DNA of 8,336 nt from an uncultured Sphingosinicella sp. (GCA_946886275.1 CAMPIH010000103.1:1-8336), one strand, 5' to 3'. Positions 1 to 7,790 are shown, counted from the first letter of the stretch. Numbers and translations: made by a program. Notes: generated by a model not told the origin, from the letters alone.

Positions 1-3000
1 ATGGCGACCGGATAAGCTTCTTCGAGGCGACGGCGACTCAGGGCGTCATCGCCGATCTTCGTACCGGAATCATCTCGAACGACGGCTTCGGCAATGTCGA
101 GACCATGGTCGGGATCGAGTCACTGGGCGGCGACACCGCCTTTGCCGATACCTTCTACGGCAATGACGGGATCAACTCCTTCCTGGGCAGTCGCGGCGAC
201 ACGATGATGGGCTTCGGCGGCGACGACCAATTCCAGTCCAGCGGTGCCGCGGCCCTGATCGACGGTGGCGACGGGACCGACTTCCTCCAACTCACCACGC
301 TCGGCTACCTGCTGCCCGACAGCAACGGCGACGGAGCCGCCGAAACCCGCGCGGACATGACCAGCGGCTGGATCGTCGACCTGTCGACCGGTTATGTCGA
401 GGACGGCTTCGGCGACACTGGCTTCGTGACCGGCGTCGAGAATGTCGGCGGCACCGAATATGCCGACACGCTCGTCGGCAATTTCGCCGACAATGAACTG
501 AGCGGCGGCGGCGGCGACGACCTCCTCATCGGCCTCGGCGGCAACGATCTGCTCGAGGGCGGGCTCGGCCACGACTATCTCGAGGGCAATGTCGGCAACG
601 ACTCGCTGCACGGTGGCGACGACGACGACTATCTCTACGGCAATGCCGGTGACGACCTGATCGACGGTGGCCACGGCTTCGACCGGGCGGGCTACAGCGC
701 AGGCGCGACCGCCGGGGTCACGGTCGACCTCAATCTGCAGGGGGTCGCTCAGGACACGGGCAGCCAGGGCTTCGACACGCTCGTCGGGATCGAGCACGTC
801 TCCGGCACCAGGTATAGCGACGTCATCACCGGCGATGGTGGCGACAATTGGCTGTGGGGCGGATCGGACGGTTCGGGGATCACCGGCGACGACATCATCT
901 CGGCCGGCGACGGCAACGACCTGGTGACCGTCGGCGCAGGCAATCACACGCTTGACGGAGGCGCCGGCATCGACACCCTGTCGCTGTACGGCAACGCGTC
1001 CGACATCAGCCCGTCCGGAATCACCTTCTCGCTCGCTCTTCAGGGTAGCGCCCAGGATAGCGAGCAGGGACTTATGGCAGCGATCGGGTTCGAGAATCTG
1101 GTCGGCTCCATCCATGCCGACCAGCTGACCGGCGACTCCGGCGACAATGTCCTGGCCGGAGTCGAAGGTGACGATGTGCTCGACGGCGGCGCCGGCAACG
1201 ACACCCTCTACGGCGATGGCATCGTCAACATCGACAGCCATGGAACCGGCCGTTCGGGACCGATCGTCACCACCGCCGATACCGGCGCCGCCGGCAACGA
1301 CGTGCTCGAAGGCGGCGAAGGCGACGACCATCTCGACGGCGGCGCGGGCAGCGACACGGCGAGCTATGCAAGCGCAAGCGGCGGAGTCACGGTCGACCTG
1401 TTCTGGCAGGCTGCCTTCGGCGCCGCGGGGAACGACTCCATGGTCTCGATAGAGAATGCGATCGGCTCCGGCTTCAACGACGTGCTTCTCGGCGATGGGG
1501 ACGGCAACGCCTTCTCCGGAGGTGCGGGCCATGATTATCTGCTGGGCGGGGACGGCAACGACTCGCTGCTCGGCGGCGACGACGACGACTATCTGATCGG
1601 CGGATCGGGCGACGATGTCCTCGACGGCGGCGAGGGCATCGACCGCGCCGGCTACAGCAGCGGCGCGACTACCGGAGTGACGGTCGATCTCAACCTTCAG
1701 GGTGTCGCCCAGAATACCGGCCGCGGCATGGATGTGCTGATCGGGATCGAGCATGTCTCCGGCACCCGCTTCGACGACGTCATCACCGGCGACGGCGGCG
1801 ACAATTGGCTGTGGGGCGGATCGGACGGATCCGGAGTGACCGGCAACGACATCATCTCGGCCGGAGCCGGAAACGATCTGGTCGACGTCGGCACCGGCAA
1901 TCATGTCCTCGAGGGCGGAGACGGCATCGACACGCTCTCCCTCGACGGCAACGGCACCGACATCACCGCCGCGGGAGTCATCTTGTCGCTGCAGCTTCAG
2001 GGCGCTGCCCAGGAGAGCGAACAGGGCATGATGAACCTCAGCGGCTTCGAAAATCTGTCGGGCTCGCTGTTCGACGATCAGCTGACGGGGGACGGCGGCG
2101 ACAATGTTCTCGCCGGCTATGCCGGCGCCGACACGCTGGTCGGCGGCGCGGGCAATGACGTCCTGCTCGGCGACGGCATCATCACCGTCGACACCCACGG
2201 CACCGGCAATTCCGGCCCGATCGTCACCACCGCCGATACCGGCGCCGCCGGCAACGATACGCTCCAAGGCGGCGAAGGCGACGACACGCTGATCGGTGGT
2301 GCGGGCGACGATCTGATCGACGGCGGAACCGGCAATGCGGACGCGGCCTTGTTCGACCTTCCGGTTGCCGGCGCTGGATCGCTTTCGATCGTCGACGGCA
2401 CGGGCGAACGGGCGGGGATGAAGCTCGTCGTCCTGACGGACGGGGATTCCTCGACGACGCTGGCGACGATTTCGATCGTCGATGGGATCGCCACCGTCAC
2501 CGGGATGGCTGGAGCGGCTTCGCTGGGGACCGACACGATCACCAATGTCGACAAGCTCGTCTTCACCACCCAGGACGAAATCAGCGTCGAGCTGAGCATC
2601 GGCAGCGGCGTCGTCGCCGACGGTCTGGTCGCCGGTGCCACCGTCTTCATGGATGCCAATGATAATGGAATCCTCGACGAGGGAGAGGCCTTCACGACAA
2701 CGAACTCCGATGGGAGCTTCTCCTTCCTGTCAGCTGGCTCCGGAGCGGTCATCGCTTATGGCGGAACCAACGTGGATACCGGCCTTCCGAACCTGATCAC
2801 GATGACGGCGCCCGAAGGCAGCAGCGTCGTCAATCCGATCACGACCCTGATCGCTGCCGTTCTGGGCAGCGGCAATGCCTCCTCACCCGAGGAGGCCGCT
2901 CAGATCGTCGCATCCGCTTTCGGAATCGATGGCTCGATCGACCTGCTGAACCTCGATCTGGTCACCGCGGCCGCGGACGGCAATCAGGCCGCCCTCGATG

Positions 3001-3776
3001 CTCAGAAAATCGCCGTTCAGGTCGTCACGATCATCGCGACGGCGGCGGATGCGAGCGGTTCGGAGAGTGCCGGGGTCGTGCTGGCAAATCTCGCGTCGCT
3101 CGCGCTGGAGACCCCCGATGGTGAAAACCTCGATCTCGCCGACACGTCGACGCTGACGGACGCCCTCGGCGGGACCGTCTCACCCGAGTCGATCGAGACG
3201 ATTGTCGCCGGGCTTTCGGGAACACTCGAGCAGATCGACAACGCCGAAAGCCTGGATGAGCTTTCCGAGACCCAGGCTCAGGCGCTGACGACCGGCAACG
3301 ATCTCGACAATGTGATCGTCGGCGGAAGTCAGGATGACGAATTGTCGGGGCTTGGCGGAAACGACGTCCTCACCGGCGGCAGCGGCTCGGATCAGCTTCA
3401 TGGCGGCACCGGAGCGGACCACTTCGTGTTCCTGGCACTCGGCGACTCCTCGAATATCGCTTCCGATCTCGTCCTGGATTTCAGCGGGCGGATCACGATG
3501 ACGACGAATTCTAAGGGAAAGCCGATCAAGGGAACCGGAGAGGGCGACAAGATCGACCTGTCCGCCATCGACGCCAATATCAACCTGGACGGCGACCAGG
3601 CCTTCACCCTCGTCGATCGCGGCTTCAGTGGCGTGGCCGGTGAAATGTTCGCCAGCTACGATAAGACGGCCGGGCGAACCTCCCTCTACCTCGACGTCGA
3701 TGGCGATGCCATCGCCGACATGACGATCAATTTCGCTGGCCAAGTGCCTATCACGGGCGCCGACTTCATCTTCTGA
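1..3776 (+). CDS. Large RTX calcium-binding exoprotein, 5'-truncated by window edge
   Basis: Reading begins at base 3 and stays open to the TGA at 3774-3776, giving 1257 residues. The frame before the first ATG (base 105) already encodes the repeat pattern, so the true start lies upstream. Residues 1-775 are seven beta/RTX units: a GVTVDL-type strand, a GIE-x-V-x-G-T stretch, D-x-I/L-T-GDGGDN, then GGxGxDxLxGG nonapeptides that bind calcium. Residues 776-870 are a beta linker ending in TNVDKLVF. Residues 884-895 ([12 protein letters not shown]) match an EF-hand loop. Residues 920-1090 are helix-rich ([11 protein letters not shown]). A second RTX block spans 1097-1140. Residues 1141-1257 resemble the serralysin (peptidase M10) C-terminal domain, with DKIDLSAID and a final DFIF, typical of type I secretion substrates. 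No catalytic domain is visible, so adhesin, surface layer or enzyme all remain possible. The missing N-terminus may decide. Confidence 0.9.
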   Translation, partial: GDRISFFEATATQGVIADLRTGIISNDGFGNVETMVGIESLGGDTAFADTFYGNDGINSFLGSRGDTMMGFGGDDQFQSSGAAALIDGGDGTDFLQLTTLGYLLPDSNGDGAAETRADMTSGWIVDLSTGYVEDGFGDTGFVTGVENVGGTEYADTLVGNFADNELSGGGGDDLLIGLGGNDLLEGGLGHDYLEGNVGNDSLHGGDDDDYLYGNAGDDLIDGGHGFDRAGYSAGATAGVTVDLNLQGVAQDTGSQGFDTLVGIEHVSGTRYSDVITGDGGDNWLWGGSDGSGITGDDIISAGDGNDLVTVGAGNHTLDGGAGIDTLSLYGNASDISPSGITFSLALQGSAQDSEQGLMAAIGFENLVGSIHADQLTGDSGDNVLAGVEGDDVLDGGAGNDTLYGDGIVNIDSHGTGRSGPIVTTADTGAAGNDVLEGGEGDDHLDGGAGSDTASYASASGGVTVDLFWQAAFGAAGNDSMVSIENAIGSGFNDVLLGDGDGNAFSGGAGHDYLLGGDGNDSLLGGDDDDYLIGGSGDDVLDGGEGIDRAGYSSGATTGVTVDLNLQGVAQNTGRGMDVLIGIEHVSGTRFDDVITGDGGDNWLWGGSDGSGVTGNDIISAGAGNDLVDVGTGNHVLEGGDGIDTLSLDGNGTDITAAGVILSLQLQGAAQESEQGMMNLSGFENLSGSLFDDQLTGDGGDNVLAGYAGADTLVGGAGNDVLLGDGIITVDTHGTGNSGPIVTTADTGAAGNDTLQGGEGDDTLIGGAGDDLIDGGTGNADAALFDLPVAGAGSLSIVDGTGERAGMKLVVLTDGDSSTTLATISIVDGIATVTGMAGAASLGTDTITNVDKLVFTTQDEISVELSIGSGVVADGLVAGATVFMDANDNGILDEGEAFTTTNSDGSFSFLSAGSGAVIAYGGTNVDTGLPNLITMTAPEGSSVVNPITTLIAAVLGSGNASSPEEAAQIVASAFGIDGSIDLLNLDLVTAAADGNQAALDAQKIAVQVVTIIATAADASGSESAGVVLANLASLALETPDGENLDLADTSTLTDALGGTVSPESIETIVAGLSGTLEQIDNAESLDELSETQAQALTTGNDLDNVIVGGSQDDELSGLGGNDVLTGGSGSDQLHGGTGADHFVFLALGDSSNIASDLVLDFSGRITMTTNSKGKPIKGTGEGDKIDLSAIDANINLDGDQAFTLVDRGFSGVAGEMFASYDKTAGRTSLYLDVDGDAIADMTINFAGQVPITGADFIF
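570..1355 (+). repeat. Internal coding duplication, copy 1
   Basis: This block begins at the HDYLEGN codons and ends at GGAGSD. It matches 1530-2312 almost codon for codon. The offset is 960 bases up to about base 770 and 957 bases afterwards, because copy 2 lacks one codon (DTGSQGFD against NTGRGMD). Bases 1260-1300 are identical to 2217-2257, and the region around 839-871 ([12 protein letters not shown]) is also nearly identical at DNA level. It contains RTX units 3 and 4 of the protein. Confidence 0.9.
1530..2312 (+). repeat. Internal coding duplication, copy 2
   Basis: This is the second copy of the block at 570-1355, starting at HDYLLGG and ending at GGAGDD. It holds RTX units 6 and 7. 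Distinctive features are shared with copy 1 and absent from the other units: a GGDDDDYL tract, an [11 protein letters not shown] segment, and a [16 protein letters not shown] segment. One further RTX unit (number 5, GVTVDLFWQ) lies between the two copies. Many silent and conservative differences show that the copies are not brand new. Confidence 0.9.
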
Positions 3777-3785
3777 GGGGGCGAG

Positions 3786-3817
3786 TTCAGGGGGAGCCTG
3801 GAAGGGCTTCCCCTGAA
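3786..3817 (+). terminator. Hairpin after the RTX gene, probable terminator
   Basis: TTCAGGGGGAGCC (3786-3798) pairs with GGCTTCCCCTGAA (3805-3817) across a 6-base loop (TGGAAG). This is a 13-bp stem with a single G-U pair. It starts 10 bases after the RTX stop codon. The following run is only moderately T-rich (TTTCTCACCTATTT), so termination could be less than complete. The hairpin shape is seen directly; the function is inferred from its position. Confidence 0.75.
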
Positions 3818-3961
3818 TTTCTCACCTATTTGGGCATAGAGGCGGGGGGAACGGCCGACATGAGCGGCGCTCTATCATTGCCGCCGAGCGCCAGAAGCCA
3901 TCATCGCCGCCATTCCCGCCGCGGCTCGCCCTGATTTCCCATTTCGGGCATAGGCCTGAAC

Positions 3962-4036
3962 ATGAAGCGGCGGCCTCCCTATCTGGACGACCCCACGGCC
4001 TGGCCTGGCCCGGTCAAGCCCAGGCCGGCCGGCTGA
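3962..4036 (+). CDS. Possible 24-codon leader or small protein
   Basis: An ATG-to-TGA frame encodes 24 residues, MKRRPPYLDDPTAWPGPVKPRPAG. It is proline-rich, with a basic start, and ends 11 bases before the YbaN-family start. A ribosome binding site is weak at best (AGG in ATAGGCCTGAAC). The 3' half can fold, since GGCCTGG at 4002-4008 pairs with CCAGGCC at 4020-4026. It may be a leader peptide, a small protein or chance; in GC-rich DNA such short frames are common. I do not recognise the peptide. Confidence 0.15.
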   Translation: MKRRPPYLDDPTAWPGPVKPRPAG

Positions 4037-4047
4037 CGTCCCGTCCG

Positions 4048-4401
4048 ATGCTCCGGATCGGCTATCTGCTGCTCGGATTGCTTTCGCTTCTGCTCGGCGC
4101 GGTGGGCGCGTTCGTGCCGCTGCTGCCGACCGTTCCCTTCGTCATCCTCGCCGCCTTCTGCTTCGCTCGCTCAAGCCCGAGGCTCGAGCAATGGCTTCTG
4201 ACCCACAGGAGGTTCGGCCCTCACCTCGTCGCCTGGCGAAGCCGCGGAGCGATCAGCGCGGCGGGGAAACGCGCGGCGATCATCGCCTTCGCGGCCAGCG
4301 CCGGCGCAGGTTTCGCCCTGCTGTCGATCCCATGGTCGCTGGTGCCCCTGGCGGCGGCTTTGATCGGCGGAAGCTGGATCCTGAGCCGCCCGTCCACCTG
4401 A
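4048..4401 (+). CDS. YbaN/DUF454 family inner-membrane protein
   Basis: The protein has 117 residues, a usual length for this family. Residues 4-26 form a hydrophobic leucine-rich segment. Next comes the family signature PLLPTVPFVILAAFCFARSS (residues 24-43), followed by PRLEQWLL. A basic loop (THRRFGPHLVAWRSRG) precedes two further hydrophobic stretches at about residues 75-112. This suggests three or four membrane spans in the inner membrane. The family's biochemical role is unknown. The ATG at 4048 fits the family N-terminus, although no clear ribosome binding site precedes it, so coupling to the small frame ending at 4036 is possible. It converges on the MreB-like gene with only 16 bases between the stops, leaving little room for a terminator for either gene. 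Confidence 0.88.
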   Translation: MLRIGYLLLGLLSLLLGAVGAFVPLLPTVPFVILAAFCFARSSPRLEQWLLTHRRFGPHLVAWRSRGAISAAGKRAAIIAFAASAGAGFALLSIPWSLVPLAAALIGGSWILSRPST

Positions 4402-4417
4402 CCGGCGCCCGTTCCGC

Positions 4418-5428
4418 TCAGCGCCGCTCGAAGATCTGCTCGAGCCCGGTGGCGACGCTCCTCAGCGGCTCGTCCGCGATCCGGACCTCGACCCCGGTCG
4501 CCTCGCCGACCCGCTGCGCGAGCAGGCCCATGAGGGCCGCGCCGCCGGTCAGCAGGATGCCGTCCTCGAGAATGTCCTGGGACAGTTCCGGTGGAGTCTC
4601 GCCCAGAGCTGAGAGGACGGCGGCGACGACCGAGTCCGAATATCTTTCCCAGACATTCAGCAATTCGCTCGCCGGGACGGCGATCGAGGTCGGAACGCCC
4701 GACGCGGAATCGAGCCCGCGCACCTCGATCAGCCGATCGGTTGCCCCTCTCTCGACCAGCCCGGAAAGCTCGAGCTTCAGCCGCTCGGCGGTGGCGGAGC
4801 CGATCTGGAACCGGCGCCGGAGATGGAGATGATCGATGAAGGCACGGTCGAGCGCCTCGCCGCCGCCACGCACCGAATGGGAAAGACAGATCGAACCGAG
4901 CGAGATCACCGCCACCTCGGTCGTGCCGGCGCCGCAATCGACGATCATCCGGCCGCGTGGCTCGTCGACGTCGAGCCCGGCGCCCAGAGCGGCGAGGAAG
5001 GGCTCGGCGACGAGCTCGGGATCGGCGAGCCCGGCATCGGCGGCCGCGGTGACGAGCGCCGTCCGCTCGGCCTGGGTGGCGTCGGCCGGAACGCCGATGA
5101 CGATCCTGGGGCGGCCGACCCTCCAGCCGGTGCCGAGGCGGCGGGTCGCATAACCGAGAAGCTCGCGGGCGGCGGTCATGTCGCTGAGGACCCCGTTGCG
5201 GAGCGGACGCTCCACCCTGAGCGGCTTTGCGACCCGGCCGACGAAGCTCTGCGCCATCGTTCCCGCCGCCAGAAGCTCGGCCGTCCCGCCATGGCCCCGG
5301 AAACAGCAGACCGAAGGCTCGTCGAAGACGATCCCGCTCCCCCGCTCGACGACGATCGTGTTGGCGGTGCCGAGATCGATGGCGATGTCGGGGCAGCTCG
5401 AAAAGGCGCGGTTGGCGAATCTCATCAT
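4418..5428 (-). CDS. MreB-like actin-family protein, stand-alone divergent paralogue
   Basis: This 336-residue protein is close to the usual MreB length of about 345. Actin-fold signatures appear in order: phosphate-1 loop DLGTANT (residues 18-24), the NGVLSDMTAARELL region (78-91), IGVPADATQAER (111-122), the EPFLAALGAG segment (142-151), phosphate-2 loop DCGAGTTEVAVISLG (164-178), the RGGGEALDRAFI stretch (187-198), and adenosine loop LLTGGAALMGLL (292-303). MreB proteins normally read DIGGGTTE, EEP and LTGGGAL at these sites, so the nucleotide pocket is altered but not destroyed. The N-terminus MMRFANRAF could be a short membrane-binding helix, as in other Gram-negative MreBs. MreB polymerises under the inner membrane to guide wall synthesis. 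No mreC, mreD, pbp2 or rodA is adjacent, which suggests a paralogue rather than the main cell-shape gene. The start may be either of two tandem ATGs (5428 or 5425); the upstream GGGCGGG is only a weak ribosome binding site. Confidence 0.9.
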   Translation of the reverse strand: MMRFANRAFSSCPDIAIDLGTANTIVVERGSGIVFDEPSVCCFRGHGGTAELLAAGTMAQSFVGRVAKPLRVERPLRNGVLSDMTAARELLGYATRRLGTGWRVGRPRIVIGVPADATQAERTALVTAAADAGLADPELVAEPFLAALGAGLDVDEPRGRMIVDCGAGTTEVAVISLGSICLSHSVRGGGEALDRAFIDHLHLRRRFQIGSATAERLKLELSGLVERGATDRLIEVRGLDSASGVPTSIAVPASELLNVWERYSDSVVAAVLSALGETPPELSQDILEDGILLTGGAALMGLLAQRVGEATGVEVRIADEPLRSVATGLEQIFERR

Positions 5429-5453
5429 GATGGCCCGCCCGTAGCAGGAAATG

Positions 5454-5471
5454 GCCGTACGTAATAACGGC
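5454..5471. promoter_or_regulatory. Short inverted repeat upstream of the MreB-like gene
   Basis: GCCGT (5454-5458) and ACGGC (5467-5471) form an interrupted palindrome around an AT-rich centre (ACGTAATA). It lies 26 bases upstream of the minus-strand start at 5428. Read on the minus strand, the centre contains TTATTA, which could serve as a -10 element. It may be an operator or a promoter core; the arms are short, so chance is a real possibility. Confidence 0.2.
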
Positions 5472-5515
5472 GTCGGAGCGGTAGTGGCAGAAGCGCGTGA
5501 TGGACACCGAATGGG

Positions 5516-5547
5516 TCGACAGCACCCCTTCGAATCTCCTAGCTATT
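5516..5547 (+). promoter_or_regulatory. Weak candidate promoter for the S46 peptidase gene
   Basis: TCGACA at 5516-5521 matches the -35 consensus at five of six bases. The following AT-richer patch TAGCTATTT (5540-5548) is the only plausible -10 region, but it fits the consensus poorly. This is the most AT-rich stretch in the divergent 214-base region between the MreB-like and peptidase genes, so a promoter is expected nearby. The exact site is a guess. Confidence 0.2.
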
Positions 5548-5554
5548 TGCCGTC

Positions 5555-5572
5555 GGCGCCCGTCCGGGCGCC
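5555..5572. repeat. Perfect GC-rich palindrome in the divergent intergenic region
   Basis: GGCGCCCG (5555-5562) and CGGGCGCC (5565-5572) are perfect inverted repeats separated by two bases. No T-run follows, so this does not look like a standard terminator. It sits 70 bases upstream of the preferred S46 start and 127 bases upstream of the MreB-like start. That position would suit an operator, or a hairpin in the peptidase mRNA leader. Confidence 0.4.
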
Positions 5573-5642
5573 GTTCATCGCCTGGCCATCAGGACTGCGC
5601 TTCTGAGCCGGGCGGGTGAAAAATCGAAGGGATATGAGAAAG

Positions 5643-7790
5643 ATGACACGATTCGTGCCTGCCGGTCTGTCGCTGGCCGCCTTGCTCCTGACGAGCGCCG
5701 CTTCCGCCGAAGAAGGCATGTGGATGCCGCACCAGACGAGCGAGCTCGCCGAGCGCCTGACCGAGGCGGGGCTCGAGCTCGATCCGGCGGCCTTGTCCAA
5801 TTTCCGGGCGGCCCCGCTCAACGCCATCGTCTCGCTGGGCGGCTGCTCGGCCGCTTTCGTCAGTCCCGAGGGGCTGGTCGCCACCAACCATCACTGCGTC
5901 GCGGGCTCGATCCAGTATAACAGCGCGCCCGATCGCGATTATCTGACCGACGGATTCCTCGCCCGCACCCGCGGCGACGAGGTCCAGGCGGCGCCCGGAA
6001 GCCGGGTGTTCGTGATCGAGGATCTGCGCGACGTCACCCGCCAGATGAACCAGGGCGTCACCGCCCGCCTGAGCGGTCTCGATCGCCAGCGCCGGCTCGA
6101 GGCGAACCGCAACCGGCTGATCGGCGAATGCGAGCGCCAGGCCAATCGGCGCTGCGACGTCCGGGCTTATTATGGCGGCGCCCAATATTGGCTCCAGCAG
6201 CAGCTCGAGCTCCGCGACGTCCGACTCGTCTACGCGCCGGCGGAAGGGATCGGCAATTTCGGCGGCGAGACCGACAATTGGCAATGGCCGCGCCATACCG
6301 GCGATTTCGGCTTCTATCGCGCCTATGTCGCGCCGGACGGAAGCTCCGCCACCTACTCGCCCGACAATGTCCCCTATCGCCCGCGCGCCTGGCTTCCGAT
6401 CGCCCAGCAGGGCGTCAGCGAGGGTGATTTCATCATGCTGGCGGGCTTCCCTGGAACCACCGACCGCCTGCGGACAGCGGCCGAGGCCTCCTTCTATTAC
6501 GCCAATTATTACCCGCTTCAGCAGCGGCTGCTCGCCGACTATTCCGACCTGATCGGCCGCCTGACCGATAGCGAGGACGATGCCCGCATCCGCTACGCCT
6601 CGATCCGGGCGGGCGCGGACAATTACAAGAAGAAGCTGCTCGGCCAGATGGCGGGCGCCGAGCGGGTTCGGCTGTCCGAGCGCAAGAGCGAGCAGGAACA
6701 GGCCTATCGCGCCTGGCTTCAGGCCGATCCGCAACGCCAGCGCCAATATGGCGAAGCGGCCGCCGAGCTCGACCGGCTGGTCAGCGAAAGCAACGGGGCA
6801 GCGCTCACCGACCTCCGAACCGACCTGCTCAATCGGGCGCAGCTGCTTGGCGCAGCCCGCTTGCTCTATCGCTGGGCGCAGGAGCGGGCCAAGCCGGATT
6901 CGGAACGCGAGCCCGGCTACCAGGACCGGGACCGACAGCTCGTCACCGAGCGGCTGCGCCGGATCGAGCGGCGGTTCCTGCCCCAGGTCGACCGCGGCCT
7001 TTTCGAAGCCGCCTTGGCCGAATATCGCCAGCTCCCCGACGAATCGCGCAACGCCGCCTTCGAAGCGAAGCTCGCCGAAATCGGCCTCGACCGGCTCTAT
7101 TCACAGACCCAGCTCGGACAGACCGACACCCGCCTGGCCTGGCTTGACCGGCCGGCCGAGGCCTTCCTCTCATCGAACGATCCGTTCATCCAGCTGGCGG
7201 TGGCGATGTCGCCCGCCGACCTCGAGGCCGAGCGGGAATCGAAGGACCGCGCCGGCCGGATCCAGGCCGCCCGCTCCCGCTACATGGAGGGCATGCTCGC
7301 CTTCGCCGAGGCGACCGGCCGGCCCATCTATCCGGATGCCAATGGCAGCCTGCGACTCACCTATGGCCGGGTGACCGGACGGCAGCAGGACGGCCAGATC
7401 TGGACCCCGTTCACGACCGCCGAGGGGATGGCCGCCAAGCACACAGGCACCGGCGAGTTCGACGCGCCCGACCGGGCGATCGCGGCGGTGCGCGCCCGCG
7501 ATTATGGCCCCTACGCCTCGCCCGAGCTGGGCACCCTGCCGGTCGACTTTCTGTCGACCGTCGACATCACCAACGGCAATTCCGGATCGGCGACCCTGAA
7601 TGCCCGCGGCGAGCTCGTCGGACTGGCCTTCGACGGCACTCTCGACGGCGTCATCTCCGACTGGTTCTACGAGCCGTCGGTCAACCGGACGATCCATGTC
7701 GACAGCCGCTACATGCTGTGGGTGATGGACAAGGTCGACAATGCCCAGCACCTGCTCGAGGAAATGGGGGTGCGCCGCTCGTCGCGTTGA
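5643..7790 (+). CDS. S46 family dipeptidyl-peptidase, DPP7-like, exported
   Basis: This serine exopeptidase family removes dipeptides from the N-termini of oligopeptides in the periplasm. The 715 residues match the family length of about 700-720. Residues 1-22 form a Sec signal peptide (MTRFVPAGLS, hydrophobic core, ASA before EEGMW). The chymotrypsin-type triad reads as His84 in TNHHC, Asp221 in WPRHTGDF, and Ser647 in TNGNSGSATLN; spacing agrees with characterised members. Gly665 in AFDG, 18 residues after the serine, is the position where DPP11 has the arginine that selects acidic P1 residues. Glycine points to the DPP7 type, which prefers hydrophobic P1. GAAGGGA at 5626-5632 is a suitable ribosome binding site for the ATG at 5643. 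GTG 5616 and ATG 5634 are in-frame alternatives, but the first lacks a site and the second is too close to it. The gene is divergent from the MreB-like gene, and a GGT-family gene follows 85 bases later. Confidence 0.93.
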   Translation: MTRFVPAGLSLAALLLTSAASAEEGMWMPHQTSELAERLTEAGLELDPAALSNFRAAPLNAIVSLGGCSAAFVSPEGLVATNHHCVAGSIQYNSAPDRDYLTDGFLARTRGDEVQAAPGSRVFVIEDLRDVTRQMNQGVTARLSGLDRQRRLEANRNRLIGECERQANRRCDVRAYYGGAQYWLQQQLELRDVRLVYAPAEGIGNFGGETDNWQWPRHTGDFGFYRAYVAPDGSSATYSPDNVPYRPRAWLPIAQQGVSEGDFIMLAGFPGTTDRLRTAAEASFYYANYYPLQQRLLADYSDLIGRLTDSEDDARIRYASIRAGADNYKKKLLGQMAGAERVRLSERKSEQEQAYRAWLQADPQRQRQYGEAAAELDRLVSESNGAALTDLRTDLLNRAQLLGAARLLYRWAQERAKPDSEREPGYQDRDRQLVTERLRRIERRFLPQVDRGLFEAALAEYRQLPDESRNAAFEAKLAEIGLDRLYSQTQLGQTDTRLAWLDRPAEAFLSSNDPFIQLAVAMSPADLEAERESKDRAGRIQAARSRYMEGMLAFAEATGRPIYPDANGSLRLTYGRVTGRQQDGQIWTPFTTAEGMAAKHTGTGEFDAPDRAIAAVRARDYGPYASPELGTLPVDFLSTVDITNGNSGSATLNARGELVGLAFDGTLDGVISDWFYEPSVNRTIHVDSRYMLWVMDKVDNAQHLLEEMGVRRSSR

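Noticed and set aside
1..15. ATG at the first base of the window as a gene start.
   Set aside because: That frame reads ATG GCG ACC GGA TAA and stops at once. The RTX frame is offset by two bases and is already open.
120..2267. Open frame of 715 codons on the minus strand, antisense to the RTX gene.
   Set aside because: It is the mirror of a GC-rich repetitive gene: Val/Ala/Asp/Gly-rich with no domain pattern, and its repeats are just those of the sense strand. The sense frame has clear RTX motifs.
570..2312. Regular repeats considered as a CRISPR array or DNA satellite.
   Set aside because: The repeats are in frame, vary in a codon-like manner and encode calcium-binding nonapeptides. There are no unique spacers of fixed length.
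4823..5464. Plus-strand frame of 213 codons opposite the MreB-like gene.
   Set aside because: Its composition (Gly/Ala/Arg/Asp-rich) is that of an antisense shadow and no domain can be seen.
4221..5525. Long minus-strand frame of 434 codons overlapping the MreB-like gene.
   Set aside because: It is arginine-rich and low in complexity with no recognisable motif, and it overlaps a frame with complete MreB signatures. It is a shadow frame.
5589..6746. Minus-strand frame of 385 codons opposite the S46 peptidase.
   Set aside because: The sense strand encodes a signal peptide and conserved catalytic blocks; the antisense product shows no family pattern.
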